From contig CBDBDS010000003.1 of the NCBI GenBank assembly GCA_965203985.1, positions 387,427 to 451,426 of the forward strand: DNA of 64,000 bases, in the 5' to 3' direction. This DNA comes from Bin87 sp965203985 (GTDB lineage: Bacteria; Chloroflexota; Dehalococcoidia; Lucifugimonadales; UBA3495). Position 1 is the first letter of the stretch. Each line of letters begins with the position of its first letter. Below the pieces are notes generated by a model. The model had not been told where the DNA came from. It searched no databases and saw only the letters and a program-made list of their open reading frames with translations. Position numbers and translations under genes: made by a program. Below are positions 42,453-61,044 of this stretch, piece by piece.

Positions 42453-43838
42453 TCAGTTGGCGGAGCCCGTTGATGCTCCCTGCGTCACCAGCCTTTGCAC
42501 GTCGGCGCGCCGACGCTGAGAGGGCGACAGGCGCGGATTGCCCAGGAACAGGAACATGATGGAGCCCACCGCGCTGACGGCAGCGATGGAAGCCAGCGGC
42601 AGCGTGTAACTGCCGGTGATGAATTCCTGCATCCACGCGACGTAGGGCACCACCACGATGAACATTATGTTCATGGGTATCATGGAGATGCCCGTGATGC
42701 GCGCAAAGCTGCTGCGGCCGAAATACACGCCACGAATGGCTGTAGTCAGGGGCGTTCTGCCGCCAAACCCGATGCCCATCAGCACGGTGAACAGGTAAAA
42801 CATGGGCAATGTTTCGGCGGTCAACAATATGACCATGGCGATGGATTGCAGGAAAGAGAATCCAAAGATGGCCAACCGTATCGGTACGCGGTCGCCAACT
42901 ATTCCCCCCACCAAAATGAAGGCCGTGGACACGGCGGTCTGTGCTGAAATGACCCCGCTGATTTGCCCCAGCCCAAATCCCCGTTCGACCATCAGCAGGC
43001 CCAGATAGAACATCACGCTGATGATGATGATGGACGAGCTGGCGTGCCCCATGGTGATCAGCCAGAAGGCGCGCGTTCGGATCGCCTCCTGCCAGGTGTA
43101 ATCCGGGGCCACGGCTCCGCCGCCGTTGGCGGTACGCTGTCGGCCGGTCGATGCGGCGGTTTCCGGATCGATGCCGTCGGGATGCTGTCCGTAGTCCTCC
43201 GGGCGGTTCCGTACCATCAGGGCCAGTGGCACCGACGCCACCAGGCCGATGGCGCCTACGAGCAGCGCGGTATTTTGCCACCCGAGACGGCCCGGTATCT
43301 CCACACCGGCTTTGACGTCCCAACCCATGGCCCACGCCATCAACGGCACCACGAAAACGCCGCCGATGCCAAAGCCCAGCATCGGTATGGACATCGCAGT
43401 TGAGCGGCGCACGCGGAACCAGTTGTTCAGCGCGGTGTTGGCCGGCAGCCAGGAACCGAGCCCCGCTCCAAGGCTGACCACCACGAAGGCCAAATAGAAC
43501 ATCCAAAGGCTGTCGGTGCGGCTGAACAGCACGAAGCCGCCGGCGAATATCACCAACCCGATGGCTACCATCTTGCGCGGCCCCAGCTTGTCCACGCACC
43601 AGCCGGCGATGGGACCCATCACCGTGCCTTCTACGCGGGTCAGCGTGAACGCCCACGACAGCTGGAACGGGGTCCACCCGAAGTTCTGCGACAGAACCGG
43701 GAGCCACAACGACAGCGCCTGAAACAATGGCACCGTGCCGATCACCATGATCAGGGCGCCGGTGACGGCCAACCACCACCCGTAGAACATCCCGCGCACC
43801 AACCGGATCGGATGGGCCAGCTCGCTCGCCTGAATCAA
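42453..43838 (-). CDS. MFS transporter, monocarboxylate-porter-like
   Basis: 461-residue MFS protein: MFYGWWLAVTGALIMVIGTVPLFQALSLWLPVLSQNFGWTPFQLSWAF, with GPIAGWCVDKLGPRKMVAIGL at the first loop and typical 12-helix hydropathy. Likely transports a monocarboxylate or a related organic acid. It starts 70 nt upstream of the second MFS, so both are probably one transcript. Confidence 0.85.
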   Translation of the reverse strand: MIQASELAHPIRLVRGMFYGWWLAVTGALIMVIGTVPLFQALSLWLPVLSQNFGWTPFQLSWAFTLTRVEGTVMGPIAGWCVDKLGPRKMVAIGLVIFAGGFVLFSRTDSLWMFYLAFVVVSLGAGLGSWLPANTALNNWFRVRRSTAMSIPMLGFGIGGVFVVPLMAWAMGWDVKAGVEIPGRLGWQNTALLVGAIGLVASVPLALMVRNRPEDYGQHPDGIDPETAASTGRQRTANGGGAVAPDYTWQEAIRTRAFWLITMGHASSSIIIISVMFYLGLLMVERGFGLGQISGVISAQTAVSTAFILVGGIVGDRVPIRLAIFGFSFLQSIAMVILLTAETLPMFYLFTVLMGIGFGGRTPLTTAIRGVYFGRSSFARITGISMIPMNIMFIVVVPYVAWMQEFITGSYTLPLASIAAVSAVGSIMFLFLGNPRLSPSQRRRADVQRLVTQGASTGSAN

Positions 43839-44044
43839 CTACCTGCTCCCGTTACGTTGCGATAATCGCAATCCAACCCGCCGTTTCGGCGAATTCGACC
43901 CGGCAATTATACTCCACCCATTAGTGGTATCCGTGTTTCAAATATGTAAAACCTTGTCATATTGAGACTTCATGGCGTATTTGCGCACCCGATACCGGCC
44001 CGAGATGTTGCGCATCGGATGGCCGGTTCCAGAGTTCCAACCAT

Positions 44045-44095
44045 GCAACACTTCAGCGCCGGCTGGGGCGGATACCAGAGCCGGCGCTGTGTTGC
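44045..44095. repeat. Long inverted repeat in MFS-oppF gap
   Basis: Outer arms GCAACA/TGTTGC and inner arms CAGCGCCGGCT/AGCCGGCGCTG (44054-44064, 44079-44089) enclose a 14-nt loop. It lies 28 nt downstream of the oppF stop and may act as a transcription end point, but no T-run follows on either strand. The rest of this 285-nt gap (43839-44123) has no gene I can support. Confidence 0.5.
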
Positions 44096-44123
44096 GTCAA
44101 AGCTTTCGCTGAGGTTGGCGGGG

Positions 44124-45161
44124 CTAGCAGATGTTGGTATCACCTTCGTCGTACAGGTGACAGGCGGTAGCGTGGCCGGGGGTGTATTCCGTCAGGATGG
44201 GCACGTCCACCGAGCAGCGCTCCATGACGAAGGGACAACGAGGATGGAACGTGCACCCGGTCGGCGGATTCAGCGGCGAGGGTACCTCTCCGGTGAGCAC
44301 TATCTCCTCACGCTGACGCCTTGGGTGGGCGGGCAGCGAAGCGGAAATCAGGGCGCGGGTATACGGGTGCTGGGCGTTGGTGAACAGCTCGATGGGCGGC
44401 GCTTCCTCTACGATCTTGCCCAGATACATCACGCCCACCATGTGGCTCATGTAACGCACGGTGGCGAGGTTGTGCGCGATCAAGAGGTAGCTGAGCTCGT
44501 AGGTGGACTGGAGCTCCTTCAGCAAGTTCAAAATCTGGGCGCGTATCGACACGTCCAGGGCGGAAACGGGTTCGTCCAGCACGATGAGCTTGGGACGCGT
44601 GGACAGCGCCCGGGCAATCGCGATCCTCTGGCGCTGGCCGCCGCTGAACTCGTGGGGATACCGCTCCGCGTGGAACGGATGCAAGCCTACGACCTGGAGC
44701 AGTTCCTGGACCTGGGCGCGGACCGCCGAGCGGCTGAGGCGCTGGTGGGTGATCAACGGTTCCGCGACGATGTGGTCGACACGCATCCTGGGGTTAAGAG
44801 AGCTCCACGGGTCCTGAAACACGGCCTGAACCGAGGCCTTGAAGTTCCGCCGCTCGGCCCCCGAGAACTGGTTCATCGGGCGGTCATCAAAATAGATGTT
44901 GCCTTCGGTGGGCTGGTCCGCCATCAGCAACATGCGGCTGGTGGTGGTCTTCCCGCAGCCCGACTCCCCGACCAGGCTGTAGGTCTCGCCCGGCATGATG
45001 TTGATCGAGATGCCGTCGACGGCTTTCACCGTTCCGGTTCGCCGCCGGAGCACGTTGCCCCGAAATACGGGAAAGTGGCGGCGGATGCCCTCCAACCGAA
45101 CCAGCGGCTGTTCGCCGCCGCGGGTTGGAGATATCGTGGTTTCAGCGGCAGTAGTAACCAT
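44124..45161 (-). CDS. oppF: Oligopeptide ABC transporter ATPase OppF-like
   Basis: 345-residue ATPase of the Opp/Dpp family. ATG 45161 has GGAGG about 8 nt upstream and overlaps the oppD stop by one base (TAATG). Walker A GESGCGKTT, signature EFSGGQRQRIAIARAL, Walker B LIVLDEPVSALDVS, and the C-terminal oligopeptide domain with GCTFHPRCPFVMERC. No permease or binding protein is in the window, so the transporter must be completed elsewhere. Confidence 0.88.
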   Translation of the reverse strand: MVTTAAETTISPTRGGEQPLVRLEGIRRHFPVFRGNVLRRRTGTVKAVDGISINIMPGETYSLVGESGCGKTTTSRMLLMADQPTEGNIYFDDRPMNQFSGAERRNFKASVQAVFQDPWSSLNPRMRVDHIVAEPLITHQRLSRSAVRAQVQELLQVVGLHPFHAERYPHEFSGGQRQRIAIARALSTRPKLIVLDEPVSALDVSIRAQILNLLKELQSTYELSYLLIAHNLATVRYMSHMVGVMYLGKIVEEAPPIELFTNAQHPYTRALISASLPAHPRRQREEIVLTGEVPSPLNPPTGCTFHPRCPFVMERCSVDVPILTEYTPGHATACHLYDEGDTNIC

Positions 45162-46126
45162 TATTCCGCCCTCCAGCACCGCGACACGTGACCCGGGGCC
45201 ACAGTGAACTCCAGCGGGTATTCGTTGCAGCGTTCCCACGCGTAAGGACAGCGCGGCGCGAACGTACACCCCGGCGGCAGGGCGTCCAGGGACGGCGGCT
45301 GGCCATCGATAGAAGGCAGCATGTCGACGTCGGTGTCCAGATCGGGGACGGATTCGAGCAGGGCCTCAGTGTAGGGATGGGCTGGCCGGTCGAACATATC
45401 CTCCACGTCGGACTGTTCCACTATACGTCCGGCGTACATGACGGCGACGCGGTCGCACATCCGGGCCACGATCCCGAAGTCGTGGGTGATGAAGATGATC
45501 GCCGCGCCCGTCTGCTCCTGGATGTCCTTGAGGAGGCGGAGGTACTGCAACTGGATGGTCGCATCCAGCGAGGTGGTCGGCTCATCGGCGATCAGGAGGT
45601 TCGGCGCGCGCGCTATGGATATCGCACCGACCACTCGTTGGCGCATGCCGCCGCTCATCTGATGCGGGAAGTTGGTCAATCGATCTTCGGCGGCCGGAAT
45701 GCGCACGTTTTCCAGTAGTCTGATCGCGCGGTCGCGCAGGGACCGCCGGGGCTCGTTGTATTCCATGCGCAACGATTCGACCAACTGATCGCCCACGGTG
45801 AACACCGGGTTCAGTGAGGTCAGCGGGTCCTGCATTACCATACAGATGCCCGAGCCGCGGATATCCCGCATTTCGCCGCGGCTCTTTTCCAGAAGGTTGT
45901 CGCCCAGGTAATTGATACTTCCCCCGACGATGCGCCCCGGGTGCGGCACCATCCCCAGGATTGACCACGCCGTCATGCTCTTGCCCGAGCCGGATTCGCC
46001 GACGATCCCCAGCGTCTCGCCGCGCTTTAACTCAAAGCTGATGCCGTCCACCGCTTTAACCACGCCGGTCCGCGTGAAAAAGTGGGTTTGCAAATCCTGT
46101 ACGCGCAGGATTAGGTCGTCTGTCAT
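45161..46126 (-). CDS. oppD: Oligopeptide ABC transporter ATPase OppD-like
   Basis: 321-residue OppD-type ATPase. Start 46126 (MTDDLILRVQDL) is preferred for AGGTG about 7 nt upstream; the frame from 46159 adds 11 unsupported residues. Walker A GESGSGKS, signature QMSGGMRQRVVGAIS, Walker B LLIADEPTTSLDAT, C-terminal GCTFAPRCPYAWERC. It overlaps oppF by one base. The pair lacks local membrane subunits. Confidence 0.88.
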   Translation of the reverse strand: MTDDLILRVQDLQTHFFTRTGVVKAVDGISFELKRGETLGIVGESGSGKSMTAWSILGMVPHPGRIVGGSINYLGDNLLEKSRGEMRDIRGSGICMVMQDPLTSLNPVFTVGDQLVESLRMEYNEPRRSLRDRAIRLLENVRIPAAEDRLTNFPHQMSGGMRQRVVGAISIARAPNLLIADEPTTSLDATIQLQYLRLLKDIQEQTGAAIIFITHDFGIVARMCDRVAVMYAGRIVEQSDVEDMFDRPAHPYTEALLESVPDLDTDVDMLPSIDGQPPSLDALPPGCTFAPRCPYAWERCNEYPLEFTVAPGHVSRCWRAE

Positions 46127-46352
46127 CCATTCACCTGTAGATCTGAGGGCCGGCCCCATGACCGTGGTACGCGGTCATCGTACTCTGCAATGAGGCGTCG
46201 CGCTGTGTCTCAACGCGAATGCCGTGCACCACGCTGATCGCCAACCATGCTCCCCGCCGGCGGGCGTCCATTATACCGTAAGGGAATCCGCTCAACGGCT
46301 ACCGGGCTACCCTCGCCCGTCGGCCGGGGTATCCCTCGATACTCAGCCAGGA

Positions 46353-47744
46353 TCATTCGGGCGATGAGTCTGCCAGCACTTGCGCCCGCATCGTTTTGCC
46401 CGTCAAATTCCGCAACTGCGCCAGTGTAATGCGATTGGCCAGTACCGTGCCACTCTCGGCCGACACGCGCACGTAATTGTCGGTGAGCCCGCTCCACAGC
46501 ATGGTTCCGTCGCCAACCGGTTGAGCCGTTTCCCACAAGACCGCACGAACCGTACCCTCCAGGTGGCCGCGGAACTCCTGGAATCCAATTGAGGCCGCTG
46601 CGGTCACTTCGCCGGCACGGCGGCGCCTTTCCTCCGGAGACACCTGGTTTGGCATATGGTGAGCCGAAGTGCCGGGGCGTTGGGAATACGGGAAAACGTG
46701 GGCGTCGGCGAACTTCATCTCACGGATCAGACCCAGGCCGGCGGCGTGGTCCTGTTCGGTTTCGCCGGGGAAACCGGCGATCACGTCTGTGGTAATGGCA
46801 GCGCCAGGCACCAGTTCGCGGATGTCCTCTACGGCTCCGCGGAACGTGTCAGTGTCGTACCGGCGGCGCATGGCCTTCAGCACGCTGTCGCTGCCGCTCT
46901 GCAACGGGACGTGGAAGTGCGGGCACAAGCGCGGGTCATTCCAACGCGCCAGGAGGTCCGAGCTGAGTTCGTGGGCTTGCAGGGACGAAACGCGCAGCCT
47001 CGGCAGGTCGGTTTCGCCCAGTATCCGATCAAGCAAACCGGGCAGATCGACTCCGTCGAGGTCGAACCCGTAGGTGCCGAGTTGCGTGCCCGTCAGCGTG
47101 ACTTCCTTGAAGCCGGCGGCCAAATACCGCTGCACTGCGCCAATGATTTCAGCCGGATGGATGCTGCGTTCCCGTCCTCTCACTTTCGGTACGATGCAGT
47201 ACGCGCAGACCTGATCGCAGCCCTCCTGGATTTTGACCATCGCCCGGCTGCGACGGAGGATCCCGACGGGCAGAGGATTGTTGTCGTGAGCCCCGGCGTC
47301 AGCCGTGATCCCACGGCGTCGGGCGCTCTCTGATACGGCCATTGCCACCAGGTCGGGTTTCGACCGGTTACCCACAACCAGGGACACCTCGGGGATGCGC
47401 CGCAGATCCTCCTCCGCCCGTTCGGGGTAGCACCCAGCAGCGACGACCACGGCTTCCGGATTGGCCCGATGGGCGGCACGCAGCGCCTGGCGAGCCTTCG
47501 AGTCCGCGGTTGCGGTCACCGTGCACGTGTTCACGACAATGATGTCGGCCTCTCGGCGACGTTCCACCAACCTGTAACCGGCGCGCGCGAACTCCTGCGC
47601 CAGGACGGCGCTGTCAGCCTGGTTTAGCTTGCACCCATGGGTCTCAATGGCGACCGTACCGGTCTCGGCAACGGGGGAGCGCACAGCGCTTGAGCCGTCT
47701 GGCACCGCGCGCACTATCATGGGGAGGGTTCCGTCGGTAGTCAC
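46353..47744 (-). CDS. mtaB: tRNA t6A37 methylthiotransferase MtaB
   Basis: 463-residue radical-SAM enzyme that adds a methylthio group to t6A37 of tRNAs. The UPF0004 domain Cys are C38, C74 and C105; the radical-SAM cluster is C176-x3-C180-x2-C183 in EGCDQVCAYC; TTDVIAGFPGETEQD is family-typical. A C-terminal TRAM domain is present. Translation starts at GTG 47744 or ATG 47720. It lies 3 nt after the HEPN-like gene's stop. Confidence 0.9.
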   Translation of the reverse strand: MTTDGTLPMIVRAVPDGSSAVRSPVAETGTVAIETHGCKLNQADSAVLAQEFARAGYRLVERRREADIIVVNTCTVTATADSKARQALRAAHRANPEAVVVAAGCYPERAEEDLRRIPEVSLVVGNRSKPDLVAMAVSESARRRGITADAGAHDNNPLPVGILRRSRAMVKIQEGCDQVCAYCIVPKVRGRERSIHPAEIIGAVQRYLAAGFKEVTLTGTQLGTYGFDLDGVDLPGLLDRILGETDLPRLRVSSLQAHELSSDLLARWNDPRLCPHFHVPLQSGSDSVLKAMRRRYDTDTFRGAVEDIRELVPGAAITTDVIAGFPGETEQDHAAGLGLIREMKFADAHVFPYSQRPGTSAHHMPNQVSPEERRRRAGEVTAAASIGFQEFRGHLEGTVRAVLWETAQPVGDGTMLWSGLTDNYVRVSAESGTVLANRITLAQLRNLTGKTMRAQVLADSSPE

Positions 47745-47747
47745 GTT

Positions 47748-48221
47748 TCACCCGCCGAAATCGGCAACATCGTCATCGGGGTCAGCCGAGGGCAGGATGT
47801 CGCCGCCACCCGGTATTCGGGCCACCAGGCGGTCGATTCCCTCGTCCAGGTCATCCATGGCGAGAATCAGGTAGTCGACGCGGGTCCGCCTTTCGCGCAC
47901 CCGCTCGGCGGCATCGGCCAGGGCCGACAGGTGGTCGAACGCATCGCGGATGTATCGGTCCTTCTCCTCCTCGCCGACGCGCTTCACGAAATCCTTGAGC
48001 CTGGCGTCGTCGCTGACGTCTTCCCCGTACCACAACCCGACGCCCCGGGACGCCGCGACCAGGCTTCCCCAGATCAGATCTTCCGCCTGACTCCACTGCC
48101 CGCGCTGCATGGCGACGTGGGCGGATTGCTGCAATCGAACCGCCTGGTCGCGGTATCGGGCCAGGCGGGCCGTCAGAGATCGGGAGGGTGATGTTGATCG
48201 GCGGTCAGTCATGTTGTGCAA
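47748..48221 (-). CDS. HEPN/PaREP1-like helical protein
   Basis: 157-residue (or 154 from the second ATG) helical protein. The segment QQSAHVAMQRGQWSQAEDLIWGSLVAASRGV resembles the HEPN/PaREP1 fold also seen in the suf-inserted protein (5304). No toxin motif or nucleotidyltransferase partner is visible. It ends 3 nt before the mtaB GTG, so the two may be co-expressed. Function unknown. Confidence 0.6.
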   Translation of the reverse strand: MHNMTDRRSTSPSRSLTARLARYRDQAVRLQQSAHVAMQRGQWSQAEDLIWGSLVAASRGVGLWYGEDVSDDARLKDFVKRVGEEEKDRYIRDAFDHLSALADAAERVRERRTRVDYLILAMDDLDEGIDRLVARIPGGGDILPSADPDDDVADFGG

Positions 48222-48324
48222 TCGATTTTAGCAGACTATCGTGGCGAGCCCTCGAACCAGGTAGTACACTGGCTTTCCGCCGCCTTACAGCCTCGGGCAT
48301 CATACCAACCGGCGAGGTTCGATA

Positions 48325-49527
48325 ATGACAACTGTTCCCCCGTTTCGCCATGTGGCCCATCCGGTTCGCGTTTTCGCCGGTGATGACGCTTTGTCCAACC
48401 TTTCGGCGGCGGTGCAGCGGACCGGAGCGGTCCGGCCCTTTGTGGTTTGCGGGCAATCGGTTGCCAAACGCACGGATCTGCTGGAGCGAGTGACCGAGGC
48501 TTTGGGAGAAAAGCCGGCCGGGATATTCGACGGCGTACAGGCTGGATCGCCCGTGCCGTCGGTCATGCAGGGCGCGGCGATGGCCCGCGAGGCCGGAGCC
48601 GACCTGATCATCGCCGTGGGCGGAGGCAGTGCCGTAGTGACCGCCCGGGCCATCATCATCATGCTGGCGGAGGGCGGCCATCCGCGCGATCACGCGACCA
48701 AATATCCCGAGGGGCGGCCACCCGTGAGTCCCCGTTTGATGGCGCCCAAGATACCCAACATCCTGGTGCTGACGACGCCTACCACCGCGACGACGCGGGC
48801 CGGCACCGCCGTCATCGACGCTGACACCGGCCACCGCCTGGAGATGTTTGATCCCAAGACAAGGCCCGCTGCCGTGATCTGGGACGCCGACGCCCTCCTG
48901 ACCGCGCCGGCGGACCTGTGCATCAGCGCGTCGGGCTCGCTGTTCAGCGGCGTGATCAGCGCGCTACAGGCGCCGCGGGTCAACCCCATGGCCGCGGCCG
49001 ATCTGCTTTCCGCGCTGGGTCTGCTGGTGGAGAATATTCCGTTGGTTCGCAAAACCGACGCGGACGGCACCGCCCGCGTCAACCTGTGCGTGGCGTCCTT
49101 CATCTACAACCGCGCCTGGGACACGGGAGCCAGCGGGTCGGCCCTCGGCGTGGTCAGCGCGCTGGCGCACAGCCTGGACACCCGGTATCCGGACTGCGAC
49201 CACGGCGCAGCGTACTCGATAACCACCGGGCCCGGAATGAGGTTCAATCGCGAATTCAACGCCGCCGGCCAGGCCCGGGTGGCAGACGCCCTGGGTGTCC
49301 GTGAGCGCGGCGATAGCGATCAGGACGCGGCCGAATCAGCAGCGGCGGCGGTGACCGGGTTCTTTGAAGCAGTCGGCATGCCCGTGCGGTTGCGGGACGT
49401 CGGCGTCCCGGCGGGAGGGATCCCGCAAATCGCCGAGGATGCGCTAACGGATTTCGGCCTGCACCGGAACGTGCGGTCGGTGAACGGAGCCGAAGAGCTG
49501 GAGGCAGTGCTGCGGTCCGCGTGGTAG
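48325..49527 (+). CDS. Iron-containing alcohol dehydrogenase family, altered metal site
   Basis: 400-residue member of the iron-type alcohol dehydrogenase/maleylacetate reductase family. NAD-binding GGGSAVVTARAIIIML and TTPTTATTRAGTAVIDADTGHRLEMFDP are typical. The usual metal ligands Asp and first His (the GMDALTHxxE region) are replaced by SASGSLFSGVISAL; later His residues remain in HSLDTRYPDCDHGAA. The metal may thus be lost or differently bound, so activity is uncertain. Monocistronic. Confidence 0.75.
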   Translation: MTTVPPFRHVAHPVRVFAGDDALSNLSAAVQRTGAVRPFVVCGQSVAKRTDLLERVTEALGEKPAGIFDGVQAGSPVPSVMQGAAMAREAGADLIIAVGGGSAVVTARAIIIMLAEGGHPRDHATKYPEGRPPVSPRLMAPKIPNILVLTTPTTATTRAGTAVIDADTGHRLEMFDPKTRPAAVIWDADALLTAPADLCISASGSLFSGVISALQAPRVNPMAAADLLSALGLLVENIPLVRKTDADGTARVNLCVASFIYNRAWDTGASGSALGVVSALAHSLDTRYPDCDHGAAYSITTGPGMRFNREFNAAGQARVADALGVRERGDSDQDAAESAAAAVTGFFEAVGMPVRLRDVGVPAGGIPQIAEDALTDFGLHRNVRSVNGAEELEAVLRSAW

Positions 49528-49532
49528 AGCGG

Positions 49533-50513
49533 CTAGTCTGACGACGCCGGTGGTTCGTCCCACCAGGCGGAGCCGATGATCCGGCGGACGTTTTCGATTT
49601 CCCAGCGCGCGAGCAGTTCTTCCAGTTCAGCCAATATGCGGAACGGGGCGTTCAGGTCCGCCAAGTTCGCGCTGCCGATCTGGACCGCGGTGGCGCCGGC
49701 CATAAGGAACTCGGCCGCGTGGTGCCCGGTCATGATGCCACCCACGCCTATGATGGGAACGTCCACCGCCTGTGCCGCCTTGTGCACCAGCGCCATGGCG
49801 ATGGGACGCAAAGCCGGGCCCGATAGTCCCCCATACCCGGTGCCCAACACCGCCCTTCCTGTCTCCACATCGATGTACATTGCCGGGATGGTGTTCGAAA
49901 TGGTGAGCGCATCGGCGCCAGACTCTACCGCAGCACTGGCGATCTCAGTGATGTCCGGCACGTTGGGTGACAGTTTGGCCCATATCGGCAGATCCGTTTG
50001 GCGACGGACTCCGCTCACGGCCGCCTCCGTCAGTTTCGGGTGATGGCTGAACATCGCGCCGTCGTCCACGTTGGGGCAACTGAGGTTCAGTTCAATCGCC
50101 GAGAACCCTTTCACCCCTCTGGTGAACGAGGCCATCTCCTCCCACTGCTCAGGCGAGTCGCCGGCCATGCTCATCACGATGTTTGCGTCCAATTCCGCCC
50201 ATTGTGGAGCCAATTCCGCCATGGCCGCCTCGATACCGGGATTGGTCAAGCCCACCGAGTTCAGCAAGGTGGTCTCGCCTGCTTCCATTCCTTCCCGGAA
50301 GGACGCGGGAAACCAGCGCGGTTCCGGGTTGCCCAGTCGCGGGTTGCGCGTGAAGGTCTTGGGTAATACCGCGCCCAGGGATGCCAGCGGAGCGTCCGGA
50401 GCCAGCCCGCGCCCGTACCCGTCGTATCCGAAGGTACCCGACGCGATCATGACCGGGTTGCTCAGTAACAATCCATCGGGTTTGCACGGCGCCAGATTGA
50501 CGGACAGATCCAT
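49533..50513 (-). CDS. pyrD: Dihydroorotate dehydrogenase, class 1
   Basis: 326-residue FMN enzyme that oxidises dihydroorotate in pyrimidine synthesis. ATG 50513 (MDLSVNLAP) has AAGGA about 11 nt upstream and is preferred over 50537. Catalytic Cys is in LNLSCPNVDDG, which fits class 1B; the FMN part has VPIIGVGGIMTGHHAAEFLMAGATAVQIGSA. No pyrK electron-transfer gene is next to it. Confidence 0.88.
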   Translation of the reverse strand: MDLSVNLAPCKPDGLLLSNPVMIASGTFGYDGYGRGLAPDAPLASLGAVLPKTFTRNPRLGNPEPRWFPASFREGMEAGETTLLNSVGLTNPGIEAAMAELAPQWAELDANIVMSMAGDSPEQWEEMASFTRGVKGFSAIELNLSCPNVDDGAMFSHHPKLTEAAVSGVRRQTDLPIWAKLSPNVPDITEIASAAVESGADALTISNTIPAMYIDVETGRAVLGTGYGGLSGPALRPIAMALVHKAAQAVDVPIIGVGGIMTGHHAAEFLMAGATAVQIGSANLADLNAPFRILAELEELLARWEIENVRRIIGSAWWDEPPASSD

Positions 50514-50540
50514 GGCTATCAGGGTTTCCTTCGGCATGAA

Positions 50541-50568
50541 GTAGGGGCGAACTAAAATTCGCCCCTAC
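50541..50568. repeat. GTAGGGGCGAA hairpin between rpoC and pyrD
   Basis: Perfect 11-bp inverted repeat GTAGGGGCGAA/TTCGCCCCTAC with loop CTAAAA. It lies between the rpoC stop and the pyrD start on the minus strand, and is the fourth member of the AGGGGCG palindrome family. No T-run, so its terminator role is uncertain. Confidence 0.55.
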
Positions 50569-50593
50569 CTGGTTAGTGCGGGTTGTTTGCCGA

Positions 50594-56047
<5,454 letters not shown>

Positions 56048-56050
56048 AAT

Positions 56051-60610
<4,560 letters not shown>

Positions 60611-60809
60611 GAAACGACCCTCCTGACGGGTGCGCGGTGGGTGGTTAACGAAATTTTGCCTGCTCCTCGTTAGTCCACGAGCAGACACGAAGACACGGCC
60701 TACCGCTGTCGGCAAGCCGCATCGAAGGGCCAGTTAGGGCTGAGGGAGCAGGCGGAACTTCAAAAAATCAGAGCGATTAGCATTCTTCGCATATATGAAT
60801 CGTTGTGCG

Positions 60810-60839
60810 ATGTTACCGGATTTGGCGCGTATTTGTCAA
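60810..60839 (-). promoter_or_regulatory. Candidate promoter of rpoBC
   Basis: Minus strand: -35 TTGACA (60839-60834), spacer 18 nt, -10 TAACAT (60815-60810). It would leave a leader of about 195 nt before rpoB. The -10 matches the consensus at 4 of 6 bases. The rest of the 434-nt rpoB-fumC gap (60611-61044) holds this candidate and the fumC terminator; I see no gene in it. Confidence 0.4.
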
Positions 60840-60969
60840 TGCGAAACGTCACTGATCCGCGAAACATCGCGGGTACGATGACCCATAATCATCCCGGGCT
60901 GGCATCGTTGGACTTCACCGCAGTGAATTGCAGGAGGGCAACAAATTAGTGATTCCATGAGAAGCCGCT

Positions 60970-61009
60970 TCCCAAAATCGCCCCCGGCCGGGATCGTTCC
61001 GGCCGGGGG
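60970..61009 (-). terminator. Terminator of fumC
   Basis: On the minus strand, 36 nt past the fumC stop, CCCCCGGCCGG/CCGGCCGGGGG (11 bp; 60981-60991 with 60999-61009) has a 7-nt loop and is followed by CGATTTT. The stem is very GC-rich and the T-run is short but adequate. Confidence 0.6.
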
Positions 61010-61044
61010 TGATCGCAAGCCTTATCGGTAAATCACGCTCATTT

